A stretch of DNA of 64,000 nt from Hofstenia miamia (lineage: Eukaryota > Xenacoelomorpha > Acoela). Every line of letters starts with the position of its first letter. The stretch's first letter is position 1. Shown piece after piece: positions 36,491 to 47,971 of this stretch. The position numbers and the translations under genes were made by a program. Where the stretch lies: positions 416,748-480,747 of the forward strand of contig SCFE01000041.1 of the NCBI GenBank assembly GCA_004352715.1. Reading direction: 5' to 3'. Under the pieces are notes generated by a model, which saw nothing but the letters and a program-made list of their open reading frames with translations, had not been told where the DNA came from and did not search any database.

Positions 36491-39400
36491 CATTTTACCG
36501 ATCGCTGCTCTTTTTTGATTGAGATGTCAGCTTTCTTCTTATTAAAGCAAAAATAATTCCACCATTGAGAAGTACAAGAAATATTGACGGCAACACCCAC
36601 TCCCAAATTAATTCCACGAATGTTAGCATGATGGCCATCGCACCATCAAGTTGTACCAATTTACAATGAATTTCATCGCCAACTGTAAATTCTTTATACT
36701 TCTAAATGTATTCTGTATATAATATGATCAACAGCCTTAGATGAGAAAACAGCAGAGTAACTTTCAAATCATCTTTGTAAATTGTTGCTGCTAATTTAAC
36801 ATAATTGAAAGAAACAGAAATCATTTTACATCTATTTCCACGGATCAAGTTCCTTTTTAAACCAATTGGGCAGCTATATGCCTCCATCAAACTGTGCAAA
36901 TTTAAGCAAATTTAAATAATTTTAAAATGATCATCTATCATGTTTGGTGCGGCAATCCCTGCAATTGTCAAAAATAACAAAATTAGCATTTTAAAATGCT
37001 TTTTAATGCAAGCAGTCACCAAAGCTCAGCATACAAAGCATCAGCAAAATAAATGAGGTCACATACATATTTAATCACATACATATTTAATGGCATGTTC
37101 TTTCAATTCATTTTTTAGAAAGGATTAAATATTTTTTCTATGTCAACTATACAATAATCATTCTTTCTCTGTATCGACAATCTTTGCTCACATTGGCATA
37201 ATCTTTGATATATGTCCCTTAATTTTCAGCTGTATCTTTAAACAACTCTTTATACTTCATTGTGCTTCACAAATATAAATAGTCAGGATTTGCTGACAAT
37301 TTATTTTGGATTAAGCATAACCATGCACTATTACTATGTAATAGTGCAAATAGCAGCTAGGACTGGGGGCCTATAAGCTCTGGAAGAGTGGTATTCCTTC
37401 TTTGCTGAAACATTATTTTTGTTTGCCTGTGAGAAAATTAGTGCTCGAACGATTTGTGTATTGCTTTGATCATCTGTTGCTTTTCTTATTTTGCTGTTGA
37501 TTTGAAAAATAATGCTAGGAGACAGACGCGTACCGAGAATTTCTAGAAGGGGGCCCAATTCTTATCGAAGACATATAGGCCTAGGTAGTTTTTTCACCCT
37601 CTTAGCATAATGCCGTGCTCGTCCGTGATCCATGCATATGTCATAAATAAACCTAAAGACAGACGGATGTTATAAGAATAACATGAAATACTACTTTTTT
37701 GCACTTTGTGTCAAACAAAAAGACTGTTCATCAATGTATCGATCAGATCGTATGATAATGAGTTGAAATTGGCCTGCCCCAAAGGGGCCCAGGCACAATC
37801 CCCGCCTCTAATTATGCCCCTGTTCGGAGAACCAGTTCTTCAGTCAGGTACTATAAGTGGCTGATAATACACTTTCCTACTTCTCTTGCTACATTTCGAA
37901 AAAGAAGCAATAATTTAAATTACGAGAAGAAGAAATAATCAATTGGATTTTTCATCTTCTAATATATTCACTTTTGTAGGTTATATCATAATGCATATTA
38001 ATTCTTGGAGCAGTGGTTGGAAATCGTACTTGCAAAGCCATGGTGTATTGAATATGCAGTTTAAGTCTAATATTTGAAGTAATTAGGCCTGTTGGAAGTT
38101 AGTTACTGTGCAAAACCAACTTCATGATTTAGACTGAGGAAGTCATGAACCTTGCATGACGGATTACACCAGTCTTTTTGAAAAGGAATTCTGAAGAAAT
38201 ATCAAAAAATTAGTGGTTTTTTCCACCTCTTTTATGTTCCAATCCTCCTCAATCATAACAAAGTTGCAAAAATGAAGTAGAATGCATCACCTTTATCATA
38301 GAGGTATGAGTTGTCAATGTGGAAATACTTGCATGATTCAAATTTGATGTAACTCATGTGGGATTCTAGCAGCAGCGATTGGCTTTAACTGAAATGTGTT
38401 TATAACTCCTTGTTACTTATACCAGGCAGTTTGTACCATTGGCAGCTTTGATTGAGTAATTTCAGCGACTTAATACCCAAATACTTGATTCCGTCTTTTA
38501 TTTGTTCAATTTGCAGGTCAACATTGAACCAATCATGAAGAATCTACAAAATAAAGCATAGTACTAATACTAGTTTAGCATATGATATAAATGGTTTCAT
38601 AATTATACATTAGCATTCTATTCATCTTCTGTCCAATAAAATTAAACAAAAATTATTATTTCTGACTTTTAGACTTCCTTTTATATAAGTAAACTAAACC
38701 ACGAAAATTAGTATGTGTATGCCCAATTTACTTTATTTTCATAAAATAGTTGGTTAGCATACTCCAAGAGTAGTATTTTTGTAATTTTATTTGAATTCTT
38801 ATGGTTTGAGATTTTTTCTTCTGCTTGGTGATCACCTTGCACATAAAAGCATTATAAAATGCTAATATTGTCGTCTTTTTTGCCTATTGCATGGTCTACC
38901 CAAAATTCATAAAAATTACAAAGATCCACCATTTAAACATTCCGGTGAAAAAAACCATAGACCATATCATAGGTCTAATTCCAGAGAATGAAATATCAAT
39001 CAATCCTAACACCCTAAGAAAATTATTGAATATTGCTTTTATAAACGTAAAATTTATATTTAAGGAAACTATTTACGAGCAGATAGATGGATGGCAATGG
39101 GATCACCATTAGGTCCAACTATGAGATCCTTAGCCATGGATATCCTCGAAAAGAATATAGAAGGCTTAAATATCACAAAGCCCATTGCATATCATAGATA
39201 TGTTGATGACATTTTTACTATATGCGAAAACCAAGATGATATCGAAAAATTCAAGAACTTTATGAATAATTGCTTAAAAGAGTTACAATTTACAATTGAA
39301 CACCCTGTGAACAATAAATTCAATTTTCTGGATGTTGCAATAACATACAATAACCATTTCTACCAAACTAAGATACATTGAAAACCAACAAATACCAATC

Positions 39401-41439
39401 TTTATATTCCTTTTCATTCATATTGTGATTCAAAGTATAAAATTTAATTTATTTGCATGTTTAAGAATGGTACGAAAAAATTTGACGTATATATGTATAT
39501 ATTGGTAAAAATTGTTAATTTCTTAGTTTATAATTTATTACTTTTTACATTATCATTTTGATGAAGTAATAATTTTAAACTTAATTATATCATCATTATA
39601 ATCTAAGAATAATACATACGTAATATTCGGGAAACTCTATTATGGAACTGATAAACCATGTAGAGAGCATCAAATATACCACTGATTTACGCGAGAATGC
39701 TTGAAATGTTAAAGGGAAATTCAGCAGAAGAAATCGTTCGAATGCAAAGATCATCAAAGCCAAGTTGCTCACACTAAGTAATAATTATAAAATGTTAAAA
39801 ATACTTAATCTTTTGCTCCAGTCATGTAAGTTTAAAATCTTTAGAAAATTTCATATGGATATTTTTAAAGAGTTTGCACATTATTAATTTTGTCATTTTA
39901 AACTTTTTCAAATCAAATATGAAATTAATTAATGTTTGGCCGCAATATCCATTGAAATGTATTCCACCAAATGTAACTAAAACTTTAATTCAAATTTTAA
40001 TAGCTAACTGAACATTCAACTATATTACTGTAGAGGCTTACGACATTATTAGCATTGATTATCATATAAAAATATTGAAATTTGTATTTAAATTGAAATT
40101 TTAATTCTAATGAAATTGAAATATCAATGAATATTCATTTCAGCAAATTTTAAATATTATTTTTACATTACATTTTTACACACTTTCCATAATTGTAGTC
40201 AATAATTCCTAAAACATGTTATCTTTAAGGCGGAATACACATTAAATTTATTATGTTAAAATAATAATGTTTAAATCAAAATATACTTTAATTTCAAAAA
40301 TTTTAAGAGTTCATTATTGTTGAATTCACTAATCTATACTTGGCAAAAAGAGAGTTGTTTAAAAATTTAATGAAGTTTGCATACGATTTTGTATTAACAA
40401 TGAATAGGAAAATGTGCGAAAGTAGATACTTATGCTAACAAAAATTTGCCTAAAATAGAAATTTTGAACTTAGAATCCTAGATATACTCCTAAAATATTT
40501 TTGGCTGTCTTTAAAGGCAAATTTGGGTAATGCTCGTCGAATTTTTATACTGGTAATGAAGAAGCAAAAAGTTATTTGCAATTTTAAACTATATGTGAAA
40601 GAAGGAATGAAATCCCTTATCAAATTTTATATGGAAATTCCCTTAAAAGTGAGTGTGAGTTTAATTTTTAAGGAGTAATAATGTTAAATTTGTTGAATAA
40701 AAAAAACTCCATGAAAATATGGCTCAATTCTAAGTAGGAATTATTTTAGAGTTAAATTTATGTGCAATATTTAATTAGAGAACAAATTTTTTCTCAAAAT
40801 ACGACATTGATCACAACTGAAGTTTTCAATCTCTGTGAATAATATGCTTCTATGCGTAAATATTCATGTGTTTTTTTCATAATCCATATTAAACCAAATC
40901 AGATAAGCTTGTTTCTACTCATTGGCCTCGCTACATTAAATCACTTCAACGCCTCAAATTGCCAGTTGTTGCTTAAGTACTGGGAATATTTTGAGGTACT
41001 TCTTAAAAATGATATTTGATTTCAATAGTAAAAATATTTCCTTGCAAACATCTTTGCAAGAATAAGTAATGTTTATTGTATCATCCTTTGATATAGAGAC
41101 TAAAGAGAAATGCGTGCGGTAATTTATTTGATTATGAAAAAAATATTTTACAAACCTATATGTGAGATGATTAGCATAAGCAAAACTTTGACAAAAACCA
41201 ATTTTGCCATTATTGATGGTGTATAAAAATGACCAGTAGATAGAAACTGTTGCTGCTGAACCGATGTCTGCTAGCAAGATGTTGATTATGTAACTAACAA
41301 AAGGAATAGACAAAAGATTTGAGCGGACTAAAACAAAAAGTCCCATTAAGTTACTAGAAATGCCAAGAATCCCTAGGGTTGCTGTAGCGTAGGGCACATT
41401 TTTCCAAAAGCCTTCATACTCCTCTGTGACATTCGACAT
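32347..41439 (-). CDS. Class A (rhodopsin-family) seven-transmembrane receptor, four exons, 295 residues
   Basis: Membrane receptor predicted to couple to G proteins; ligand unknown. Joining exons 41439-41156, 39773-39620, 36701-36499 and 32593-32347 gives one open frame with agreeing phases (2, 0, 2) and GT/AG borders. Landmarks: NVT glycosylation site at residue 3; N30 (TM1); D58 in LLAD (TM2); C83 (TM3); E107-R108-F109 in place of DRY; P115 in loop 2; W134 (TM4); C159 (loop disulphide partner); P184 (TM5); C230 and P233 (TM6); N268 (TM7); CC at 288-289 as a possible palmitoylation site. N30-D58 (28), C83-E107 (24), R108-W134 (26) and P233-N268 (35) equal the rhodopsin spacings. Departures: W of CWxP is Pro, and NPxxY reads NSYLF. 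Introns hold transposons but no break in the frame is seen. Confidence 0.9.
33480..33735. repeat. (TA)n, assembly gap and (ATT)n in receptor intron 3
   Basis: (TA)n to 33500, 172 N (33501-33672), then (ATT)n to about 33735. Confidence 0.9.
34133..36066. mobile_element. hAT-type non-autonomous element in receptor intron 3
   Basis: The 1934-bp element has ends TAGAAATTTCAATTC (left) and CAGGGATTTCAATTC (right, reversed). It is flanked by 8-bp near-duplicates GACATGGC (34125-34132) and GTCATGGC (36067-36074), 7 of 8 identical. Both subterminal zones are degenerate GAATTGGAATT repeats (34140-34250 and 35965-36060). No transposase motif was recognised inside. Confidence 0.75.
36455..36489. repeat. 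(TA)n microsatellite next to receptor exon 3
   Basis: About 35 bp of TA repeats starting some 9 bp downstream (in gene sense) of the exon 3 donor. Confidence 0.9.
36499..36701 (-). CDS. Receptor exon 3: extracellular loop 2 and TM5
   Basis: Acceptor ACATTTAG with AG at 36703-36702. It encodes residues 147-213: loop Cys159 (EIHC), TM5 with Pro184 (WVLPSIFLVLLNGG), and the basic start of loop 3 (LIRRKL). Donor GATCG/GTAAAA at 36498, phase 2. An acceptor three bases further on (after AAG) would only drop one Lys. Confidence 0.88.
37523..37822. mobile_element. hAT-type MITE, 300 bp, in receptor intron 2
   Basis: The left end CAGACGCGTACC and the right end (reversed) CAGGGGCATAATTAGAGG are both followed inward by G-rich then GGCCC sequence. 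Flanks are CTAGGAGA (37515-37522) and TTCGGAGA (37823-37830), 6 of 8 identical. The reversed right end is of the CAGGGGCGTAGCTAG-type common among animal hAT MITEs. Confidence 0.6.
38423..38543 (-). other. Exon-like open block in receptor intron 2
   Basis: A strong acceptor (TTTATTTTGTAG) is followed by 40 open codons (for example DWFNVDLQIEQIKDGIKYLG) and a donor G/GTATAAGT at 38422. It is on the receptor strand, but its phase (in 0, out 1) does not fit between receptor exons 2 and 3. It could be an exon of another gene, old coding debris, or chance. Confidence 0.2.
38889..39440 (+). pseudogene. Penelope-like element reverse transcriptase fragment (antisense in receptor intron 2)
   Basis: Motifs in order: HGLPKIHKN (38889-38915), LLNIAFINVKFIFKETIYEQ then a one-base frameshift within the IDG..AMGSPLGP motif (about 39083-39106), YHRYVDDIFTIC with YVDD at 39199-39210, NKFNFLDVAITYNNHF, and KPTNTNLY near 39383. 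These are hallmark Penelope-like blocks. The stretch between GLPKIHK and the palm is shortened, and the GIY-YIG endonuclease is absent. Confidence 0.85.
39620..39773 (-). CDS. Receptor exon 2: TM3, intracellular loop 2, TM4
   Basis: Acceptor TTACTTAG with AG at 39775-39774. The first base completes Ser95. It encodes residues 96-146 with the ERF motif (FAFERFLLLNFP) and the TM4 Trp (LSTWFISSII). Donor TAC/GTATGT, phase 0. No frame of this length from an ATG is present, so simple ORF calling would miss it. Confidence 0.88.
41156..41439 (-). CDS. Receptor exon 1: N-terminus, TM1, TM2, start of TM3
   Basis: Starts at ATG 41439-41437 and encodes residues 1-94 plus two bases of codon 95. TM1 is about residues 19-39 (GILGISSNLMGLFVLV), TM2 about 49-70, and TM3 begins after C83. 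Donor TATAG/GTTTGT with GT at 41155-41154. No signal peptide is evident, as usual for the family. Confidence 0.88.
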
Positions 41440-42090
41440 TTTAGTAATGAAGAAATATTATATGAAATCAATTATAAAAAATTTAACCAATCAACTTTTA
41501 GCAGAGTTTGATTTTTGTACTTCATAAATAATAAATTAACCAATAATTAATTTGTACGCTATATGTATACAAGGAACTTTTTAAAGCAAGATTTATAACG
41601 TGATATTTCTTCAAAAAAACGAAAAACATATTGATTTCTTTGTGAACCGAAGTTATATTGTGAACAACTAAACTAAGAAAACACATATCTATTCTAATAA
41701 TATTTATAAATTTCTTCACATGTAATGAGTAATTATTTGTATATTTGTACATTGTCTGCATAATTTGAAAACTTAAATTATGAAATTTAACTACATGTAT
41801 CTTGATTTTAGTAGTCTTAATATTTTTTAATTTTTCCAAAAATGCTGGTTTATAAAAAGATTTAAAATTTTCTAAAAATGTTTGATATTTCGTAGATTTT
41901 TTAGAATACTTTAAATAAATATAGTTCAAATACCCAAAACTTTTCTTTTTCTTACTAGTGAAAATCTCTCTAACAATCTAATGATAACCTTGGTAACACA
42001 ATGTCTAAACTTTTTTTATATAAATTAGAGAAATGTATGAATGTTTCATACGTCTATTTATTATTAGTATCATAATTTTATTATGCATTT

Positions 42091-42094
<4 letters not shown>
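41440..42094. other. Upstream of receptor gene; no convincing gene
   Basis: A 135-codon minus-strand frame (41929-41522) is very AT-rich (Ile/Tyr/Lys/Phe) with no motif, and is probably chance. The receptor promoter should lie here, but no clear element is seen. Confidence 0.4.

Positions 42095-42126
<32 letters not shown>
42095..42126. repeat. (TA)n microsatellite
   Basis: About 32 bp of TA repeats. Confidence 0.9.
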
Positions 42127-42128
<2 letters not shown>

Positions 42129-42135
42129 GAGTATA

Positions 42136-42661
42136 GCTTTGGGGGAAATTTTATGCTATTGTATTTTATATAATACGGCAAAAATCAAGGAAAAAGAAAA
42201 GAGAAAACTCAAGGATTAATTCAGATGAACATTATGTCTTTACACAATTTGGTCGATTATGTGTTTATGGCTCTTCAATCTCATGTCATTCAAATTATCC
42301 AAATTGTTTTAATTGTGGAAACAATGGAATATTTAATAAATGTATTGAAATAGATGAATCTAATGTTGCATTAATAGGAAAAAAATTGGTGGTGGTCAAT
42401 ACGTCTACCAGAATGTCTAGTAGTTGATCAGCAACTTGAAAAATGAATTCTAAATTGAATGCTGTTAAAATTCAATTAGAAAAGAAAAATATGTTGCGAA
42501 GTTTCTCCCAAATCATAATTATATTCTCAATAGCAATTGAAGTAATAGTATATGTTCAACTATTAGCCTTGAGAAGTGCACTTCAAAGAGACCTCGAATC
42601 ACACCAGATGGAAATATTGGTCAGAACTAGTAAAAGATGTTTAGAAAATATACTCAATTGA
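42136..42661 (+). other. Two unrecognised plus-strand open frames
   Basis: An open frame without a clear start runs to the TGA at about 42427 and includes FNCGNNGIFNKC, a Cys-x2-Cys...Cys cluster resembling a broken zinc knuckle. It is followed by frame 42443-42661 (72 codons) with a hydrophobic stretch (IIIIFSIAIEVIVYVQLL). Neither is assigned; coding status is uncertain. Confidence 0.2.
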
Positions 42662-43449
42662 GGTTCAATGTCATCACCAAGGTTGCACATATATTTGGGA
42701 GATTGCCTAAACAAACAAACGAGTGTAAATAAGTGCTCAGATAATCACTTTATCTGATGCATACATGGAAAATTTTTAAGTTGTGTAAAAGCAGATATGT
42801 ATGCAAACTGCAAGTTGAGACGATAAAGAAGTCATTGGCTTGAAATAGAAGAATGATTGGGTACAAGAACACAGGATTTTTGAATTCATTGATATGATAG
42901 GCTGAAATTGTCAAACACCATCGTCACTCAAAATAATAACGCAAATACTATAACACATACATATTTTCTTGTTTTGTCCCCAAAATGCACTACGCAATGC
43001 AAATGGTCTGAGATTTTGGAAAATACTAGTGATTCACAATGGTGTAAACAAGACAACACAGATGGAAACACAATTGCGGTAAAGCCATTAGTCAATGAGA
43101 AATAAACTGTTTAATTCTTCTCACTGCGCTTTAACCAGAAAGATGATTGTTTCACGTTACTAGTACCATGGGACTTACTGGTCACTGTCCAATTGGACTG
43201 GGAGCTGAGAAAAAGCAACTGAATTGGACTGGGATCAGAATGGGACTGGAACAAAAAAGGAGGGATCTGGAACCACGGATTTCAGAATATTATTCCTAAA
43301 TAGAAGCCGTGCTGAGGTAACATGGCGACTATGGGGTTGGGACGGAATACAATGGGACTAAGTGCTACTGGGAACTAAATGCAACATCCATGTGGGCATC
43401 CTTCGATAATACCAATATCTTAGAAGGCAGCTCACTTAATGGAGTCCAA

Positions 43450-43950
43450 ACCTATAGATGGGTTTTAACAATTGGTTAGAGGAAGGTGCTGCAATGTAAA
43501 CTTTGTGCGAATTTGGGGGGTGAAAGTTGTGAAGCCTGTCTGTTTGGCTTACTCTAAAGATGGCCAGCAGTCGAAGCATTGTCGGGAAGACTCTGCTGGG
43601 AATGCAAATCACCGTGCAGTCATTTCAGGGATAGCTCTTTTTCATGGCCTATTAGATAGGTCAAGAGCCAGAATTTGCTGTGCCAGTGAGACCCTGCTGC
43701 GTAATAGTAGTTTTGGTAGTAACAGGCCCTCACTAAGCTACCATTGTTTGTAGCTTTGGTTGACCAAAGCAGAAGAGGCACAACCCTCTCAACTGAAGCT
43801 TGGCCTTTGGCTTCACTCTGTTGATCAGACTCAACACATAAAATGGCTCTGTGTGTCAGAGGATTCTCATTGCAAAAATAGTGCCTTCCAATGGTAAGGT
43901 CCGCACCCAAATCTTGGTTTCACCCACTGTTCAGTTTGTCAACTGGTACA
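43450..43950. other. GC-richer block open on both strands, unassigned
   Basis: This block is clearly less AT-rich than its surroundings. It has a 93-codon frame on plus (43472-43753) and a 96-codon frame on minus (43910-43620). The plus frame reads GNANHRAVISGIALFHGLL and SETLLRNSSFGSNRPSLSYH, protein-like but not assignable. Upstream (43160-43390) is a degenerate TGGGACTGG-type repeat. It could be a repeat-family core such as a SINE or LINE segment. Confidence 0.35.
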
Positions 43951-44089
43951 GTAACCTGAATATTGACATTTATGGTAAACCTCATTTCTTTAAAGATTTT
44001 TTGTTCAATCTATCAAATGTTATCAAAAAATGGATTCATTTATAGCATTTTGTTGACAAATTCTTTTTAGAATTCCATTAATATTCGCA

Positions 44090-45485
44090 TCCAACATGAA
44101 TTTACCAAACTGTTTAGGTGATTTCAGAAAACATAGGCATTTTGTAAAGTAAAATAATGCTTTTATTTCTAGAGAAAGAAATTTGAATCTGAAACATCAA
44201 AATCCAAACAAACTTGGCTTAGGCAATGTCAATGTGCAGATAAAGCATAGAATTTTGTGAATGATATCATGTGTACACCTATAGAGTAATGGGGCTTCAT
44301 GTCTCCTACAACAATTCTCTTCCCATCTAGAGTACATTAATATAATAGAAAAAAAATTCAAAAGTGACATTCTGTGAAGAAGCAGCATTATATATTCTAG
44401 CATCATTAAGAGTTGTCTAGCATTAGCCATAACCAAGTTATTCCAATTTAATGTACTAGCATCTACTAGAAAGTAGGCAAAAAGATACAATTAACCAATA
44501 TGTGAGAAATTAGGATGAATACAACTGCTGCACACATTCAGCAAAACATTATTAATTATTGTAATGATTGAGAATAGATTGTGAGGAGGTCAAATTGCAT
44601 GGAAATGATTCACTACATAAGAATCAGAATACACAGGGTGATTACTGCCAAAGCTGGACTTTAATTCAGTCATTGATTTAGAGCATTAAAAAGATGAAGC
44701 AACTAAACTCCTTCAAAGAGAAGCATTATATCCCCATGTACATTCTGAAGAATGACATGCATGACAATAAGTGAAGATATGACCCCCTCCTCTCTGGATA
44801 GGATCTAGTTACACATAATTTAAAAAATTTAACAATCAGTGAAAAAGCAAACTTGGATAAAACTAAACTTTTTTTAGCATAAGTGCACAATGTTGTCCTA
44901 TTTATTCATAACATACAAAACTAATAACAGAAATAAATATTTACAATACCCTGCCAGAGCATAACCAAAAAGTGTTTACAGTAAGTGTCATGCACCCATG
45001 ACACAAAATTTAAAATCCTCGAATCAGGACATAATAGTTTATTAGCACTCCCAGTGGCAATGCTACTTTCCTTACTGCTGATACTACAATATCACATAAA
45101 TGTAGACTATGATGATGATAATTGGCTTCTAGCTGTGTCTACTTTGCCAACTTTTAAATATCAACCATGAATCAAGATATCAAAAGCAACAGTATGTGAT
45201 GGAATTAAACACAACTGCATTTTGAAGCATTGCTTTTTTGCAAAAGCATTAATTCATATTGTAAATTGCAGCCTGACATTACAAAGATTTCCCAATGTAT
45301 GGAAAACTGCCTCAATAGTTGCCCTTCTGAAAAAATCTCTCTGTGGTATTGAGAATTTTTAAACAATATCAGTTTTATGATTATCTAGTAAATATTTAGA
45401 ATACACATTTAAAACAACTTGTGAGACAAGAAAAACTGCAATCTGCTCTAATACTTTAATAGCTATAATTACACATATTTTAGCA
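44090..45485. other. Second CpG-poor non-coding stretch
   Basis: Only one CpG (about 45018) was seen in roughly 1.4 kb, comparable to the left-hand desert. No gene recognised. Confidence 0.5.
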
Positions 45486-46690
45486 AACCGAAATTTTTTG
45501 CTGTAGTTTTCAAACTATATGATGAAAACGTTTAATAATTTGAAACACAAAATTACCAATTTTGCAAGGCATAAAATCATCTTGGAATTAATAATATAAT
45601 ACAATGGAACTGTGAAAATTGCTTCAAACGATATGTGAAGATAAATTGCCTGATAAAATGGATGAGATTTCTCATACAAATGCACTAAGGCTTACTTTCA
45701 GCAGTCACATGAGTTGGGACAATCACTTTAGTCAAATGATAAGAAAACTCTTTTATACTGCGTTTATTAAGAAATTTTGCCAAAAACACAGATTATAAAA
45801 ACTGTATTTGATGCGACTATTTTATCTCTATTGGGTAATCTATATTTATTTTACAAATTATATAAATGTAGGGAAGTGCATTAATTAAGATTCTAGTAAA
45901 AATATAATCCAAATAAAATTTAGACGCCTACATCTATCACTTAAACTATTTAAATCGACATCTGTTCAAGATCATCCTCTTAATCCCCTAATGCCTGCCC
46001 CATCAGAAGTAATCCCATAAAGACGACGTCAATTTAGCCGAATGAGAACCTCCCTTCTTTGCTGTTAAATCTTTTCCTACATGGCACTAATTTAATTGCT
46101 AATCATTTTTAGTTATGAGTTATGCTCCTTTTTGTAAATTGATTTCCTTATTTAACAATTCCCTTTTTCTCTCTCTGTAAATATGGAAAAGAATGCTGTA
46201 CATAAATACCTTAGTGAATATGCAAGCATAGAAGTACCTTAAGTATATTATATAAATAACCATTTGTTAGATGTACATGATGTACTGATTGTCTTCATAG
46301 CATATGGAAAAATGCAAAAAATCCATCTCTAGAAAAATATGTCAGTGCTTAATACATATTTAGATCTCAAATGAAAGAAAATGGAAATTAGAGGGACCAC
46401 AAATTTTCAAAATACAATAAAAGAGTGGTGGCTCATGTAAAAGCTAGGCAAGCAAATTTTTTTAGGTAATCAAAATAGAATAAATAATAACCCATGAAAA
46501 ATACATATATTTGTGAAATCCCAGAGGTGATTTCTTTCTGACGGATATTTGTCTTATTATTATTATAAAAATAAGATTAGTACTGCAGTTCATGAAAACA
46601 TTTACAAAAAAATTGCTAATAATTTGTGTAGTTTTTTCTCCTCTAATCAGTTGTTCTTGAATTTGCTTATTTTTTGTATTAACAGAAAAT
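45486..46690. other. Non-coding
   Basis: AT-rich with no supported gene. Confidence 0.5.
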
Positions 46691-46897
46691 AATCTTTTGG
46701 CAAATGCTACTCAAAGTCAAATAGTTTGTATGAAATCAAATATTTACAAATTTCAGATAAGGCAGTCAACAAATCATGCATTTCGAATGAACGAATACGA
46801 ATTTTGTGGGTTTACAATCGAAGTCATGCCAATGATAGCAAACTTGAGATTAATTAAAAAGTTTTTCAAGATTGAGAAAATTAAATTTGAATTTTGA
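46691..46897 (+). other. Candidate terminal exon, unrecognised
   Basis: A polypyrimidine-rich acceptor (TTTTTTGTATTAACAG, ending about 46685) is followed by an open frame to a TGA at 46895-46897. It reads ATQSQIVCMKSNIYKFQI and NEYEFCGFTIEVMPMIANLR. The composition is protein-like, with two Cys. No partner exon or family identified. Confidence 0.25.
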
Positions 46898-47762
46898 ACA
46901 GAATATAGCAGCTGAGGGTAATCACATTTAAATTGTTAAAGTTTTAAAATTTAATAATTCTATAAAATGGCATTTATATAAGGATGTGAAACTGATGCCA
47001 ATTTATTTCAAAATTTATCACGGTTAAATGATCACAAGTTACGTTTGATTTTCGAATGAATTGGTTGCACTACATTAGTAAAAAATTCGTCTTTCATTAA
47101 CAATTCCAATAAAGTTTCTAATCTCTGTCATAAAAAAACAAGTGGCTACTGTATTTTTATTTAAGAATTTGTAAAAGAAATCCATGGGATAAAAAATGCG
47201 AAAAAACCATTGTCCCAAATAGGAGCCTCGCTCAAATATATTCTGTTTCTGGCAGTGCTTGAATAGAAGAAAATTTCTGGTTGATATTGAACTAATAATA
47301 AATATCATGTTTACTTTTGGGTTATTGTATTGAATGAAATTTTTTCACGTGGTTCTTTTACAACAAGAGTGTTTCAATGCCAAGCAATAAACGGACTGCT
47401 TGCTTTGCTAGCTGAATCTTCGCGCAATGAGTTAAAGTAAGTGGGAAGGAATTTAATCATCTGCTCGCTTATGGCGCAATCATTGAATTATTTTTAAAGC
47501 AAATCATAATGAATTATGTCATATTCCATTCATATCATATTATTTAATTCAATAATAGTGTTTTAATGGAAACTAACAATTTATGATTTATACATTTGTA
47601 TCACAATATAAATTCATACAATTAAGAATGAAATTCATTTATTAAATATTTATTTGGGCAAGACAAAATTTACCACGTTCTAGCAGTTAGCAACTGGTAT
47701 TACAGTAAATGTTTAGGCGGGGTTCTGCACTGACTGCAAATCGAACTGTGATGTTTAAAGTA
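46898..47762. other. Non-coding flank of the Tc1-like element
   Basis: No gene seen. The TA target duplication of the element lies at 47761-47762. Confidence 0.5.
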
Positions 47763-47788
47763 TAGTTGGCTGCAAAAAAAATGAGACT
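47763..47788. repeat. Tc1-like left terminal inverted repeat
   Basis: TAGTTGGCTGC followed by an A run and TGAGAC; matches the right end and the start of copy 2 at 63300. Confidence 0.9.
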
Positions 47789-47971
47789 AGAAAAAAGGCA
47801 TATTACGTTTGAACTACTGAACGTAACAAATCAAGAAAGGTAAGATTCTAAAGATACATTAAAGGACTATAAGTAAAAAGCATCAAAGTCTAATTTATTT
47901 TCCTCCTGTAGAAATAACTTCATTCAAACGAACTGAAACTGATTTCATTAAATTGGACTTCATTTCAGATG

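Noticed and set aside
41522-41929. 135-codon minus-strand frame just upstream of the receptor gene
   Set aside because: Very AT-rich amino-acid make-up (Ile, Tyr, Lys, Asn, Phe), no domain, no splice or promoter signal; a chance frame is likely.
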